From positions 1-64,000 of the forward strand of contig NZ_JAUSQU010000002.1 in assembly GCF_030811455.1 (NCBI RefSeq): 64,000 nt of DNA, read 5' to 3'. Below the pieces are notes generated by a model. It saw only the letters and a program-made list of their open reading frames with translations, had not been told where the DNA came from and made no database searches. Shown one piece after another: positions 1 through 7,474 of the stretch; position 1 is the stretch's first letter; each line of letters starts with the position of its first letter. The position numbers were made by a program, and so were the translations under genes. Origin of the DNA: Streptosporangium lutulentum. Its GTDB lineage: Bacteria > Actinomycetota > Actinomycetes > Streptosporangiales > Streptosporangiaceae.

Positions 1-26
1 ATCGTCTTGATCTGGGAGGTGCTCAT
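1..26 (-). CDS. start of a gene that runs off the left edge
   Basis: On the minus strand an ATG at 26-24 overlaps the TGA stop of the WhiB gene (ATGA overlap). It is preceded by GAGGAG about 8 nt upstream, a good ribosome binding site. Only the first codons (MSTSQIKT) lie in the window, so nothing can be said about function. The overlap suggests translational coupling to the WhiB-like gene. Confidence 0.5.
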
Positions 27-403
27 GCCGCGATCTCCTCGTTGTACGAGGCGACGTCGTCCGAGCAGTCAGCGCTCTGGCGGGCGGCGGCGAAGTCGGC
101 GCGCTGCCGGTTGATCCGGTACCGCTCGGTGGGAGTGCGACTGCCGCGGACGCCCTGGACACGCGAGCGTCCCAGGCCGGCCTCCTCACGGAGGGCGAGC
201 TCCAGGCACTCGGCTATGACGGGGCAGCCCTTGCACAGCTTCCGTGCTCCTGCGGGCCTGCCGTTCTCGGGAAACCAGGCGTCGGCGTTGGGCGACCGGA
301 CGCAGGTCCCACTCGCGTCCACATGCTGCGCCAGCACTCTGCTCGAGACATTGGTAGGCAGCGCGTTCATGCGGGCAGCACGAACTGCAAAGATGGCTCT
401 CAT
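23..403 (-). CDS. WhiB-family iron-sulfur transcription factor
   Basis: A 126-residue protein with the four-cysteine WhiB pattern: C34, then C57-x2-C60-x5-C66, within ADAWFPENGRP...KLCKGCPVIAECLELA. WhiB proteins bind a [4Fe-4S] cluster and act with the primary sigma factor in actinobacteria. The usual G[VI]WGG turn is GVRGS here, so the tryptophan that contacts sigma is missing and partner choice may be altered. The C-terminal tail is basic and would suit DNA binding. ATG at 403 has AGGAC upstream; an alternative ATG lies at residue 12. The stop overlaps the start of the next gene by ATGA. Plasmid- and phage-borne WhiB proteins are common. Confidence 0.9.
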   Translation of the reverse strand: MRAIFAVRAARMNALPTNVSSRVLAQHVDASGTCVRSPNADAWFPENGRPAGARKLCKGCPVIAECLELALREEAGLGRSRVQGVRGSRTPTERYRINRQRADFAAARQSADCSDDVASYNEEIAA

Positions 404-486
404 CCGGGGTTGTCCTTTCGCGAGGCGGACCCGGTGTTAGGGCCTCGTCCGGGTACCAGCCGGACGGGGCCCGCTTCGTTAGGCTT

Positions 487-570
487 AATGCCCTACGTTG
501 ATTGTTCTACGTAAGTAGTAACCCTCCGTTCTCAACGTGTCAATGCTCAATGCCCTACCTTGAGCATTGA
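487..570. promoter_or_regulatory. probable autoregulatory operator of the GntR gene
   Basis: A perfect 11-bp inverted repeat, TCAATGCTCAA (540-550) and TTGAGCATTGA (560-570), sits 17 bp before the GntR start codon. A 15-bp direct repeat, AATGCCCTACGTTGA (487-501), recurs with one mismatch at 549-563 inside the palindrome. TACTAG at about 572-577 could be a -10 box. GntR/HutC proteins commonly bind such palindromes over their own promoter, so autoregulation is inferred. The 404-586 gap holds nothing else. Confidence 0.55.
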
Positions 571-586
571 GTACTAGGGTTGTGGC

Positions 587-1363
587 ATGGAAGTAACGCC
601 CGCCCGGGGTCAATATCGCCAGGTTGCTGACATATTGCGCGCGGCCATTGCGGGAGGTGAGCACCCTCGTGGCAGCATGCTCCCTGCGGAGAGCGAACTT
701 GCAGGGCGGTTCGGCGTAAGTCGTCAGACCGTCAACCGCGCGTTTGCAATCCTGGAGGCCGAGGGACTGATTCGTGTCGAGCGCCCGACTGGAACGATCG
801 TCCACGAGTTGCCACCGATCGTCCGCAACGCCGCCGCTCGACATAGCCGCACACACCGTGAACGTGAGGGAAGTCGCGGAGCACTCGCCACAGAACTTGC
901 TAATTTGGACTACGAGCTGCGGTCCAAAAACACCGTTGGTCCTGGCCATCCACCCGCACACGTCGCCGAAGTGCTCGGCGTGGCCCCTGATGAGGCCAGC
1001 GTGGTGATTCGCGCTCGCTACATGCGAGCCGAAGACGTCCCTATCCAGATCGTCACCAGCTACATCCCTCTTGTCATCGCCAAGGACACCCCCATTGAGC
1101 AGAAAGACCCTGGCGTTGGTGGCATCAGCAGCCGCTTGGCGGAACTTGGCCACGCTCAAGTAGAGATCGAAGAGCACATCACCGTTCGCCCACCCGTGCC
1201 AGAGGAAGCTACTTTCCTGCGGATGACCGAGGATCAGCGTGTCTATGAGATCTTCCACATTGGCTGGACCCACGATGATCGACCCGTCAAGGTGACGATC
1301 TACATCATGCCGACCCACCAATGGGACCTGCAGTACAGGTATCCCATCGAGCCCTCCGGCTAG
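587..1363 (+). CDS. GntR/HutC-family transcriptional regulator with UTRA domain
   Basis: 258 residues. The N-terminus has the GntR winged helix (about residues 5-75), with YRQVADILRAAIAGGEHPRG, the LPAESELAGRFGVSRQTVNRA recognition region and the IRVERPTGTIV wing. From about residue 95 to the end is a UTRA-type ligand-binding domain (VAPDEASVVIRARYM, the IPL segment, and a C-terminal VKVTIYIMPTHQW strand). Such proteins repress transcription until a small effector binds. The ligand cannot be predicted. No strong Shine-Dalgarno precedes ATG 587, so the mRNA may be nearly leaderless. The stop is TAG. The next gene begins 183 bp downstream. Confidence 0.9.
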   Translation: MEVTPARGQYRQVADILRAAIAGGEHPRGSMLPAESELAGRFGVSRQTVNRAFAILEAEGLIRVERPTGTIVHELPPIVRNAAARHSRTHREREGSRGALATELANLDYELRSKNTVGPGHPPAHVAEVLGVAPDEASVVIRARYMRAEDVPIQIVTSYIPLVIAKDTPIEQKDPGVGGISSRLAELGHAQVEIEEHITVRPPVPEEATFLRMTEDQRVYEIFHIGWTHDDRPVKVTIYIMPTHQWDLQYRYPIEPSG

Positions 1364-1546
1364 AGAGGGGTGTTGCCGCCTGGGCACGGAAGGCATGCAG
1401 AAGGCCATGCAATGAAGATCTGCCAGCAGAGATTCCATGCCCAGGTGTCATCTCAGGTGTCACCTCCATGTCACCACCCCACGAACAGGACATTGGCTGA
1501 AACTGGAGTAGAACCGCGCAGACTCCCCGCTTCAGGAGGCAACCAG

Positions 1547-2776
1547 ATGGATGATCGGCCGTCATGGGCACGCCGTATCCGCGCCGAACGCGAGGCGAGG
1601 CACTGGTCGCAGGCTGATGCCGTCCGAGCTCTGGAGGCCCATTCCGACCAGTCTTTACCCGAAGCGGTAACGTTGCTGAGGAACTGGAAGCGATGGGAAG
1701 CCGGCGACTCTCGCCCCGATGACTTTTACGCTCCGCTCATCGCCCGGACGTTCGGTACTGTCACCGCGGCTATGTTCCCTGTGGCGCGGGATCGTGACCT
1801 CGCCTTGGCGGCCGCGGGGATGGACACCTTGGAGATCCTGACCCGTCTGCGCGCATCCACAGTCGACGCGGCCACCCTGGATGGTCTGCGCATCACCGTG
1901 GACCAACTCTGCAGCGACTATCCGTATCTGGCACCAGGGCAGCTTCTGACGGAGGGCCGCCAGTGGCTCGCCCGAATCACCACTCTGCTGGACCACCGCC
2001 TGACACTGGACCAGCACCGTGAAGTCTTGGCCCTGGCCGGATGGCTGGCCCTGCTGGTCGGCTGCGTGGAGTACGACATGGGATCGCGCCGGGGAGCTGA
2101 GGGCACACGGCAGGCCGCACTGTCCCTCGGACGCGAGGCTGGCCATGGCGAAATCCAGGCATGGGGACACGAGATGCGAGCCTGGATGGCGCTAACCCAG
2201 GGCGACTACCGAGGCGTTATCGCGGCCTCGGATGAAGGCCAGGTCGTCGCCGGACACCATGGTGTCGCCGTGCAACTCGCCGCGCAGAAGGCGAAGGCAT
2301 GGGCTCGAATCGGCGACCGTCGCCAGGTCGAAGTGGCCCTTGACCGTGGCCGCGCCATCTTAGAAGCGCTCCCTTACCCGGACAACATCAGCAACCACTT
2401 CGTCGTCGACCCGGCCAAGTACGACTTCTATGCCATGGACGCCTATCGAATTCTTGGTGAAGACCTGCGCGCCGAGACCTACGCTCGCGAGGTGATCCGA
2501 GCGGGCATCGACCACGACGGGCAGGAGCGAGCACCGATGCGGATCGCGGAAGCTCGCGTCACGCTCGGCGTTGTCGCCGCCCGGGCCGGAGACCTGGACC
2601 AGGCACTTAGCTATGGCTATAAGGCGCTCGGCGCTGACCGCCAGTCCCTGCCCAGCCTGCTGATGGTTTCCCGGGAGCTGGCCAGCGTCGTCCAGCAGCG
2701 ACATGGCGACGACCCAGATGCCCGCACGTACCTTGACCAGCTACATCAGATCAGAGCAACCACGGCTGTCGCATAA
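1547..2776 (+). CDS. XRE-family regulator with C-terminal TPR-like helical repeats
   Basis: The frame is open from 1370, but ATG 1547 is chosen because AGGAGG (1534-1539) lies 7 nt upstream and the homology-like sequence starts there (MDDRPSWARRIRAEREARHW). This gives 409 residues. Residues 1-80 form an HTH (WSQADAVRALEAHS, LLRNWKRWEAGDSRPDDFYAPLIARTFG). The remainder is alpha-helical with alanine-rich TPR-like units, for example GHEMRAWMALTQGDYRGVI and RVTLGVVAARAGDLDQALSY. This architecture is common among actinobacterial regulators that sense peptides or small ligands. It lies in the same orientation as the GntR gene and converges on the par operon. Confidence 0.8.
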   Translation: MDDRPSWARRIRAEREARHWSQADAVRALEAHSDQSLPEAVTLLRNWKRWEAGDSRPDDFYAPLIARTFGTVTAAMFPVARDRDLALAAAGMDTLEILTRLRASTVDAATLDGLRITVDQLCSDYPYLAPGQLLTEGRQWLARITTLLDHRLTLDQHREVLALAGWLALLVGCVEYDMGSRRGAEGTRQAALSLGREAGHGEIQAWGHEMRAWMALTQGDYRGVIAASDEGQVVAGHHGVAVQLAAQKAKAWARIGDRRQVEVALDRGRAILEALPYPDNISNHFVVDPAKYDFYAMDAYRILGEDLRAETYAREVIRAGIDHDGQERAPMRIAEARVTLGVVAARAGDLDQALSYGYKALGADRQSLPSLLMVSRELASVVQQRHGDDPDARTYLDQLHQIRATTAVA

Positions 2777-2837
2777 GAACCTTAAGGAGCTCGGGTTCTT
2801 GTCAAACGGATCCACAGAATGACATCTATTGCGCGAC

Positions 2838-2868
2838 AAGGGGCGCGGGCCCATAGTCCGCGCCCCTT
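2838..2868. terminator. bidirectional terminator between XRE gene and par operon
   Basis: An 11-bp perfect stem, AAGGGGCGCGG (2838-2848) and CCGCGCCCCTT (2858-2868), has a 9-nt loop and lies between convergent genes. Its position fits termination from both sides. Confidence 0.7.
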
Positions 2869-2871
2869 GAG

Positions 2872-2921
2872 ATAGTTGATCTTGTGTACCAAGTTGCAAA
2901 TTGGTACACAAGATCAACTAT
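2872..2921. repeat. perfect 21-bp inverted repeat at 3' end of parB-like gene (parS candidate)
   Basis: The arms 2872-2892 and 2901-2921 are perfect complements around an 8-nt loop. They begin ATAGTTGATCTTGTG on the left and end CAAGATCAACTAT on the right. The right arm includes the parB-like stop codon. Length and perfection exceed what a terminator needs, and the GC hairpin next to it already serves as one, so a centromere or operator role is plausible. The core GATCTTGT recurs in the palindrome at 4950-4976. Confidence 0.55.
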
Positions 2922-3856
2922 TCTTCGTCCAGTAAATCGCCCAGCGCGGCGAGCGCAGCCTGCAGCTTGCCCTTGATCTCGCGCCCCTTCTCTGGGGTCT
3001 CGGCAGCGATCCGCCGCAGCGTCGACAAATCGTTAAGTGCCTGCAGTGCTGGCTCAAACGATCGCCACGCCAGTTCAACCTGCTTCGATTGCTCAGCGGG
3101 AGTAGCTTCCAGGGCGACTTTGAAGTTCAGATCGATCGCCGCCTGGTCCAGCGCTGAACCCGACGTCCGGCCACGCTCCTCGGCCAACCGCCAGACTTTC
3201 TGGGCCGCCTCCTTGCCGTATTTGTCACCAATCGGCAGGATCGCTCGCAGCTGGCGCTCGCCGGGCACCTCTGAGGTGACGCCGTCCAGCCACTCCATCG
3301 CCCGGACGGAATCCATGAGCTGGTAGGAGCGGCGCACCGACAAGCCGAAGAACTCGGTCGCTGCCGCCCACGTCGAGAATCCGGCCGCCTTATAGCTCTC
3401 CTCGCGATGGATTTCAATGAGAGCCGGGCCTGCTGTCAGCCGGAAGTACCGCTCGGTCTTATCGAGGACCCGCTCGACCTTGCGCCGCGCGTTGGAAATG
3501 ATCCCTTGGTAGTGAGCGAACTGGACTTGCGGATCGGCGTCGGCTGGGGCCAGCTCAAATTCCGGCTCATCAAGGAAACCTCTCTGTTGGTCGGGCTTGA
3601 CCACCTGTCCTGTCAGTACCTGCTCCAGCGGCTCTGATTCCAGTTCCGGCTCCTGCAGGGGAACAAGGGGCGCATCATCAAAGGTGTCATCACCTTCGAC
3701 GGTGGCAGTTGGATTCCAGGGAGCCCCAGCGAGAGGTGATACGGGGCTAGTGTGCTCGGCGGCGTCATCGAGCGAGTTGCCTCCGCCAATCCGCCCCTTA
3801 GCGCGATTAGCAGTGGGTGGACGACGCCGTGGCTTCTTCTCATCGGCGTTGGTCAT
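2918..3856 (-). CDS. ParB-like centromere-binding partition protein
   Basis: 312 residues. It has a basic N-terminus (KKPRRRPPTANRAKGR), a long acidic linker (about 35-105), then a helical domain (about 110-230). That domain contains IEIHREESYKAAGFSTWAAA and FFGLSVRRSYQLMDSVRAM, resembling the HTH region of ParB/KorB-like plasmid proteins. The C-terminal 60 residues are helical and may dimerise. It overlaps the upstream ParA gene by ATGA (3853-3856), the classic type I partition layout. It lacks a recognisable ParB N-terminal CTPase motif, so the assignment rests on context plus the HTH. It probably binds one or more palindromes around the operon. Confidence 0.65.
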   Translation of the reverse strand: MTNADEKKPRRRPPTANRAKGRIGGGNSLDDAAEHTSPVSPLAGAPWNPTATVEGDDTFDDAPLVPLQEPELESEPLEQVLTGQVVKPDQQRGFLDEPEFELAPADADPQVQFAHYQGIISNARRKVERVLDKTERYFRLTAGPALIEIHREESYKAAGFSTWAAATEFFGLSVRRSYQLMDSVRAMEWLDGVTSEVPGERQLRAILPIGDKYGKEAAQKVWRLAEERGRTSGSALDQAAIDLNFKVALEATPAEQSKQVELAWRSFEPALQALNDLSTLRRIAAETPEKGREIKGKLQAALAALGDLLDEE

Positions 3857-4635
3857 GCTGCATCAGCGATGTATTCGATGACGAGTTCGTCCCCGATGTC
3901 CTCGTATTCAGAGAGGTCATCCATCGGATTCGTCGTCTTGACGGCCTGCCGATACCACTTCCAGTTCGTTGCCTGCGCCTCGAATACGTCGTAGCCAGCT
4001 TCGTCGAGCTGGACGCGGGCGTCTGGGCCCTCCTTGGATTGCGGCGGAGGAACCTTGGTCAGCAATACACGAACACGGATCTCCTGCGGCACGCCCTGGG
4101 CAGCCTCGGCCGCCGCGACAAACGAAGATGGGATGCGTTCCAGTTCGCCCTCGGTCGGCGCTGCGGCGATGATCAGTTCATGCGACTTGCGAACGGCAGC
4201 CTTGAAGATCTCGTCGCTCTCGCCGCCGGTGTCGACAATGATCACGTCGTAGTCGCCGGAAGCGGAGTTATCGTCGATGCAGTCGCCAACGTGCTTAGAC
4301 GGGAACGGGATGAGCTTGAACGGCCAACTCATTCCGGCCTTGACAATGGCGCGATACCACGAGTAACCGGTCTGGCTCAGCGGGTCGGAGTCGATTACCA
4401 GGACGCGTAGGCCGTAAACGAGTGCAAAGTAGCAGGCGATGAAGAAGGCGCTGGTGGTCTTGCCGACCCCTCCCTTCAGGTTGCCAATCGTGATGATTAA
4501 GGGCATGGGAAGCCTCAGATTCTGCTTACCCTCCATCAGCGGAACCCGTAGCGGGAACTGCTGGTTAGGTGCAGGCAGCTTCGCCTCTGGCTCGGCGGAC
4601 TGTGGCGTGAGGGCCGCCGCGTCGGCGAGGGTCAT
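3853..4635 (-). CDS. parA: ParA-family partition ATPase
   Basis: A deviant Walker A box, NLKGGVGKTTSAFF, lies at about residues 53-66. It is followed by LRVLVIDSDPLSQTGYSWY (Walker A') and DVIIVDTGGESDEI (Walker B). These ATPases position plasmid copies through dynamic binding to the nucleoid. The frame extends to a GTG at 4710, but ATG 4635 is preferred because a 12-codon leader ORF with a strong ribosome site ends in ATGA exactly over it. That gives 260 residues. The 3' end overlaps the parB-like gene. Repeats upstream (4681-4802) are likely operators. Confident on family; the start is inferred. Confidence 0.9.
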   Translation of the reverse strand: MTLADAAALTPQSAEPEAKLPAPNQQFPLRVPLMEGKQNLRLPMPLIITIGNLKGGVGKTTSAFFIACYFALVYGLRVLVIDSDPLSQTGYSWYRAIVKAGMSWPFKLIPFPSKHVGDCIDDNSASGDYDVIIVDTGGESDEIFKAAVRKSHELIIAAAPTEGELERIPSSFVAAAEAAQGVPQEIRVRVLLTKVPPPQSKEGPDARVQLDEAGYDVFEAQATNWKWYRQAVKTTNPMDDLSEYEDIGDELVIEYIADAA

Positions 4636-4670
4636 CTCCACACCCCGCTTGTTTGTGTTATCTGCTGCAT
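4632..4670 (-). CDS. 12-residue leader ORF translationally coupled to parA
   Basis: ATG at 4670 is preceded by AGGAG (4677-4681) with 6-nt spacing, the best ribosome binding site near parA. It encodes MQQITQTSGVWR and stops at TGA 4634-4632, overlapping the parA ATG (4635) as ATGA. parA itself has only GGAG abutting its ATG, so its translation probably depends on ribosomes terminating here. No peptide function is implied. Confidence 0.55.
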   Translation of the reverse strand: MQQITQTSGVWR

Positions 4671-4680
4671 GATCGTCTCC

Positions 4681-4802
4681 TGCGAAAGAGTTCCGCACAC
4701 CGTGTGGCACGCGCGCACCATCCTAGAGACGCCATGCAGAAAGTAGGGGGAGCAAAGCATGAGGGCCATCCCGTAGGACAGCCCTCATGGAACTCTTTCG
4801 CA
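4681..4802. promoter_or_regulatory. nested inverted repeats upstream of par operon (operator/centromere candidate)
   Basis: The outer arms TGCGAAAGAGTTCC (4681-4694) and GGAACTCTTTCGCA (4789-4802) are a perfect 14-bp inverted repeat 94 bp apart. Inside, CATGAGGGC (4758-4766) and GCCCTCATG (4781-4789) form a perfect 9-bp inverted repeat that touches the outer right arm. The left outer arm abuts the leader ORF ribosome site. Together these fit operator sites for ParA or the ParB-like protein, or a parS site. Confidence 0.55.
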
Positions 4803-4949
4803 CCTCAAGCATACCGGCCAAGCCGCAACGTCCAGGGCAGCGCTAGGCCGTCACCCGGACGTGCGGTACGACGCGCAGATTGCGCTGGGTAACCTCTATA
4901 CGCCCTGCGCGGCCGCGTCCCACGCTGTCACCCAGAACGGCGGAACCGC

Positions 4950-4976
4950 GATCTTGTCGCACCGTGCGACAAGATC
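4950..4976. terminator. 27-bp near-perfect palindrome after the small membrane-protein gene
   Basis: GATCTTGTCGCAC (4950-4962) and GTGCGACAAGATC (4964-4976) flank one central base. It overlaps the stop of the minus-strand gene ending at 4975, so a terminator is the simple reading. A one-base loop is unfavourable in RNA, however, and the arm shares GATCTTGT with the 2872-2921 repeat, so protein binding is also possible. Confidence 0.5.
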
Positions 4977-5265
4977 ATGTTGGCTCTGGTGGTGGCGGCT
5001 CGGTGACTGGTTCGGGGGGCGGATCCGTCTCCACCTGTGCCGGAACCGTCGGCAATGGTGGGCGCACGGGATCCGTTGCCGATGGATCGCTAAACACATT
5101 GGCCAAGATCGCGACCATGACGACCACGATAACAACGCCAGCTCCGGCTGTCGCCACCGTCTGAACGCTCCGATCATGCGCCCGGACCCTGATCCGAGTG
5201 CCGTTGCGCAGGGTCCGGAGATGTCCTCTGACTCGTACGGTCCGGCGGCTCATGTCCGGACACAT
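4975..5265 (-). CDS. small single-pass membrane protein
   Basis: 96 residues. Residues 1-33 are arginine-rich (RRTVRVRGHLRTLRNGTRIRVRAHDR), a pattern seen in many small actinobacterial proteins. One membrane helix follows (about 36-58, ATAGAGVVIVVVMVAILANV), then a proline/glutamate-rich tail ending PPPEPT. ATG 5265 has AGGTGA upstream; ATG at residue 5 is an alternative. A basic N-terminus before the helix suggests an extracytoplasmic C-terminus. Function unknown. Confidence 0.6.
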   Translation of the reverse strand: MCPDMSRRTVRVRGHLRTLRNGTRIRVRAHDRSVQTVATAGAGVVIVVVMVAILANVFSDPSATDPVRPPLPTVPAQVETDPPPEPVTEPPPPEPT

Positions 5266-5552
5266 TATGAGTCACCTGCAGGACACATCAGGTGGCAGCA
5301 GGATAGGCCTCTCTCTCCTGCGGGTAAGAAAACCTGTCCTTGCCAGAGCTGGCGGATCGGACCCTCATACCTACTGCAGGGCATCGGCGCGGGCGCTCAT
5401 GGCCGACTCGCGGGCCGAGGATTGGATGTTTTGCGACGTGAGTGCACATGGTCACTGGCCGTAGCGCGACCGTCGTCCCAGCTCGGGGCCTCGCCCGTTT
5501 TGCCCGTGATCGTCAGTCACAGACTAACCACGATGCTCTCGATCCACGGACG

Positions 5553-5735
5553 ATGACCAAGCCGACGACGGCACGCTCTTCGTTTGTAGACACATCACAT
5601 GACGATGCCTTACCCGTGCTGCTGGTTCGTGACGGCATTACCTACATCGACAACGAGCGCCTCCTGGTCGATGGCCATCCCGTCGCCCCGGGTCGCTACC
5701 GGCTGCAGTTGGGTGACGCGGCCGACCTGAACTGA
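5553..5735 (+). CDS. small hypothetical protein (60 aa)
   Basis: MTKPTTARSSFVDTSHDDAL then a compact beta-rich stretch (PVLLVRDGITYIDNERLLVDG, APGRYRLQLGD). The frame is open further upstream, but ATG 5553 starts the protein-like part. The ribosome site is weak. Alternating hydrophobic/charged composition suggests a folded small domain. No family recognised. Confidence 0.4.
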   Translation: MTKPTTARSSFVDTSHDDALPVLLVRDGITYIDNERLLVDGHPVAPGRYRLQLGDAADLN

Positions 5736-5826
5736 TCTTGCTGGGGTCCGCCGGGCGGTGCAGGCCGAGGCCAGCCGAAGAGCTGCAGCCCCGGCCCGTG
5801 ACCGCCCGGCGGCACCTCAGCGACTT

Positions 5827-5994
5827 CTACTCCTCGTTGTCCTGATCCTCTTGCTGTCGGTGCTCGTTCTTGTCCGCCTGCGACTGGGCTTCCCGGTCCA
5901 GGGCATCACGAGCGCTGGCACTGTTGGGATGGCGTGCCGCTGCGGACTGAACCCGGGCGGCAGCTTCCTTGTCCCACGGTGTGTTTTTACTCAT
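5827..5994 (-). CDS. 55-residue SMP-like acidic protein
   Basis: ATG at 5994 with AGGGAT just upstream; TAG at 5829-5827. Protein begins MSKNTPWDKEAAARVQSAAA and continues RHPNSASARDALDREAQSQA before an acidic tail (DKNEHRQQEDQDNEE). The AAARVQSAA...SxSARDALDREAQSQADKN pattern resembles the seed-maturation-protein (SMP) repeat found in short actinobacterial proteins. It is likely hydrophilic and possibly disordered. Role unknown; stress protection is the usual guess for SMP proteins. Confidence 0.6.
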   Translation of the reverse strand: MSKNTPWDKEAAARVQSAAARHPNSASARDALDREAQSQADKNEHRQQEDQDNEE

Positions 5995-6196
5995 ATCCCT
6001 GACATACCCCGCTCCGGAGAGGCTTCGCCGGTAACCGCTCAGTCCGAGTTATCGTTCGCCGGTTCCCGCCGCAGTGGGCGACGAAAGCCGGGACTCTTCC
6101 GGCAACGCGGGAGCGGCCTGCCGTAGCGGATCGCCTTGAAAGCGCGAAAGGACTGTGGTGGCCACGATCGCCGCGGCCCTGGTGTCGGGCGGCGGG

Positions 6197-6640
6197 TCAG
6201 CCAATGTAGGTGAGCGCGAGGCGGGGCTCGATGCGCAGCAGGCCGGTGGCGGCCGCGCGGGTGGTGAAAATCGGCCACCAGCGCAGGGTGGCGATCGCGG
6301 CGGTGTGCGCGTCGGCCAGATCCAGGTTCAGCCCGTAGGCCAGGTGGCCGACCCGAATCGCCCGATCGGGGTCGGGGTCGTCGCCGGGGCCGCTCACCAG
6401 GTGATCGAGCACGGTAATCGGGGCGCACAGCAGGTTGACCGAGCGCGCCCCGCTCGTCTCGAAGGTCAGCGGCGCGCGCGCCGCGGCGGTGAGAGAGCCG
6501 GTCGCCGCGGCCAGGACGGCCGAAGGGACGATGAGGGTGATCAGTTCGCGGGCGGCGGCGCTGACCAGGTGGTGAATGGCCGCCTCGCCGGCCAGGTAGG
6601 CGGCCACCGCGGGGGTGTGCAGGATGTGGCCGATGCTCAT
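6197..6640 (-). CDS. degenerate PIN-domain-like protein, partner of RHH gene
   Basis: 147 residues whose layout follows PIN toxins: an N-terminal ILHTPAVAAYLAGEAAIHHL segment, a mid PSAVLAAATGS strand-helix, and NLDLADAHTAAIATLRWWPI near the C-terminus. The first catalytic aspartate of PIN domains (normally LDTSALLAY) appears replaced by histidine, while the LADAHTAA part is kept. It overlaps the upstream RHH gene by ATGA, as toxin genes follow antitoxins. The nuclease may be inactive or altered. Family assignment is by pattern only. Confidence 0.45.
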   Translation of the reverse strand: MSIGHILHTPAVAAYLAGEAAIHHLVSAAARELITLIVPSAVLAAATGSLTAAARAPLTFETSGARSVNLLCAPITVLDHLVSGPGDDPDPDRAIRVGHLAYGLNLDLADAHTAAIATLRWWPIFTTRAAATGLLRIEPRLALTYIG

Positions 6641-6948
6641 GCGGCCCGGCCGCGTCCGCCACCGGCCGCACCCGGCTCGACGCCCTGGGCAGCTTGGGCG
6701 TCCTGGGCGATGTTCTCAGCCAGCACCTCCTCAGCCGTCATCCGCAGCCGCGCGCTCCAGTAGGCCTCGGCCTCGGGGTCGGCGGGGAGCTCACCGAAGA
6801 CGCGCTCGCGCTCGGCCAGCCAGTCCAGGCACTGTTGCTCGGCCTCCAGCAGGGCCACGATGTGCCCGGACACCGACTCCAGCGGCCGGGCCTTGAGCTG
6901 TTCATAGAGATGCTCCGGCAGCGAGATAGAGATCTTCTTCGCGGTCAT
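6637..6948 (-). CDS. ribbon-helix-helix antitoxin-like protein
   Basis: 103 residues. The N-terminus MTAKKISISLPEHLYEQLKA is a typical RHH strand plus helix A, with SGHIVALLEAEQQC as helix B. The C-terminal half is acidic/alanine-rich and could wrap a partner. It precedes and overlaps the PIN-like gene by 4 nt, consistent with a type II toxin-antitoxin pair that autorepresses. No clear ribosome site precedes ATG 6948, so leaderless expression is possible. Confidence 0.65.
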   Translation of the reverse strand: MTAKKISISLPEHLYEQLKARPLESVSGHIVALLEAEQQCLDWLAERERVFGELPADPEAEAYWSARLRMTAEEVLAENIAQDAQAAQGVEPGAAGGGRGRAA

Positions 6949-7474
6949 ACCAAAACAATAACCGGTAGCACCGTCGCTGTCAGGTCAGCACGCCGCCTGG
7001 AACTCCCGGATTGCCGCAGCCCCGAGAGCGCGCGGCTCGGGCAAGGGGACCCCAGAATATGCATGAGCACTGATACGGAATGCGACCAGCGGCACGTTTT
7101 CAGGCTTGCAAGCTTAGTTTCAACAAGTCACCGCAGAGCTTTCAACGCGTGGCTACGTCACTGACTTCGAGAGCCAGGTGTCGACGACTTTGAGAGCCAC
7201 TTGGTGATCTTCCTCGTTCAGAAATGTCGGTGAGATCGGGAGCCGGCGGCCACTGCCCGCCAGTGGTCGGCGGACGTGGTCGAGCCCGACGTGCTCGACG
7301 GATATGACCGGCGAGCCGGAGACCTGCTGCTCCGCTCCGGCCGGGGCAACGAGGAGAGGCGCGAGCCTGGCGCCGCGATCGTTATCTGGGGTTGTTGGTC
7401 TCTTCTCGCAGGTCAGAGCCCGATGATCTTTTCAGGCACGTAAGGCACGTTGGCAGGCGCTCGATGAAGCTATG
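6949..7474. other. non-coding stretch with IS-end remnant at 7147-7205
   Basis: No supported gene. It contains a direct repeat (GACTTCGAGAGCCAG at 7163, GACTTTGAGAGCCAC at 7186) typical of multi-box ends of IS21-family elements. Its reverse complement matches 9096-9118 and 58615-58663. The sequence 7255-7440 is open in one frame but has no start or recognisable content. Confidence 0.5.
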
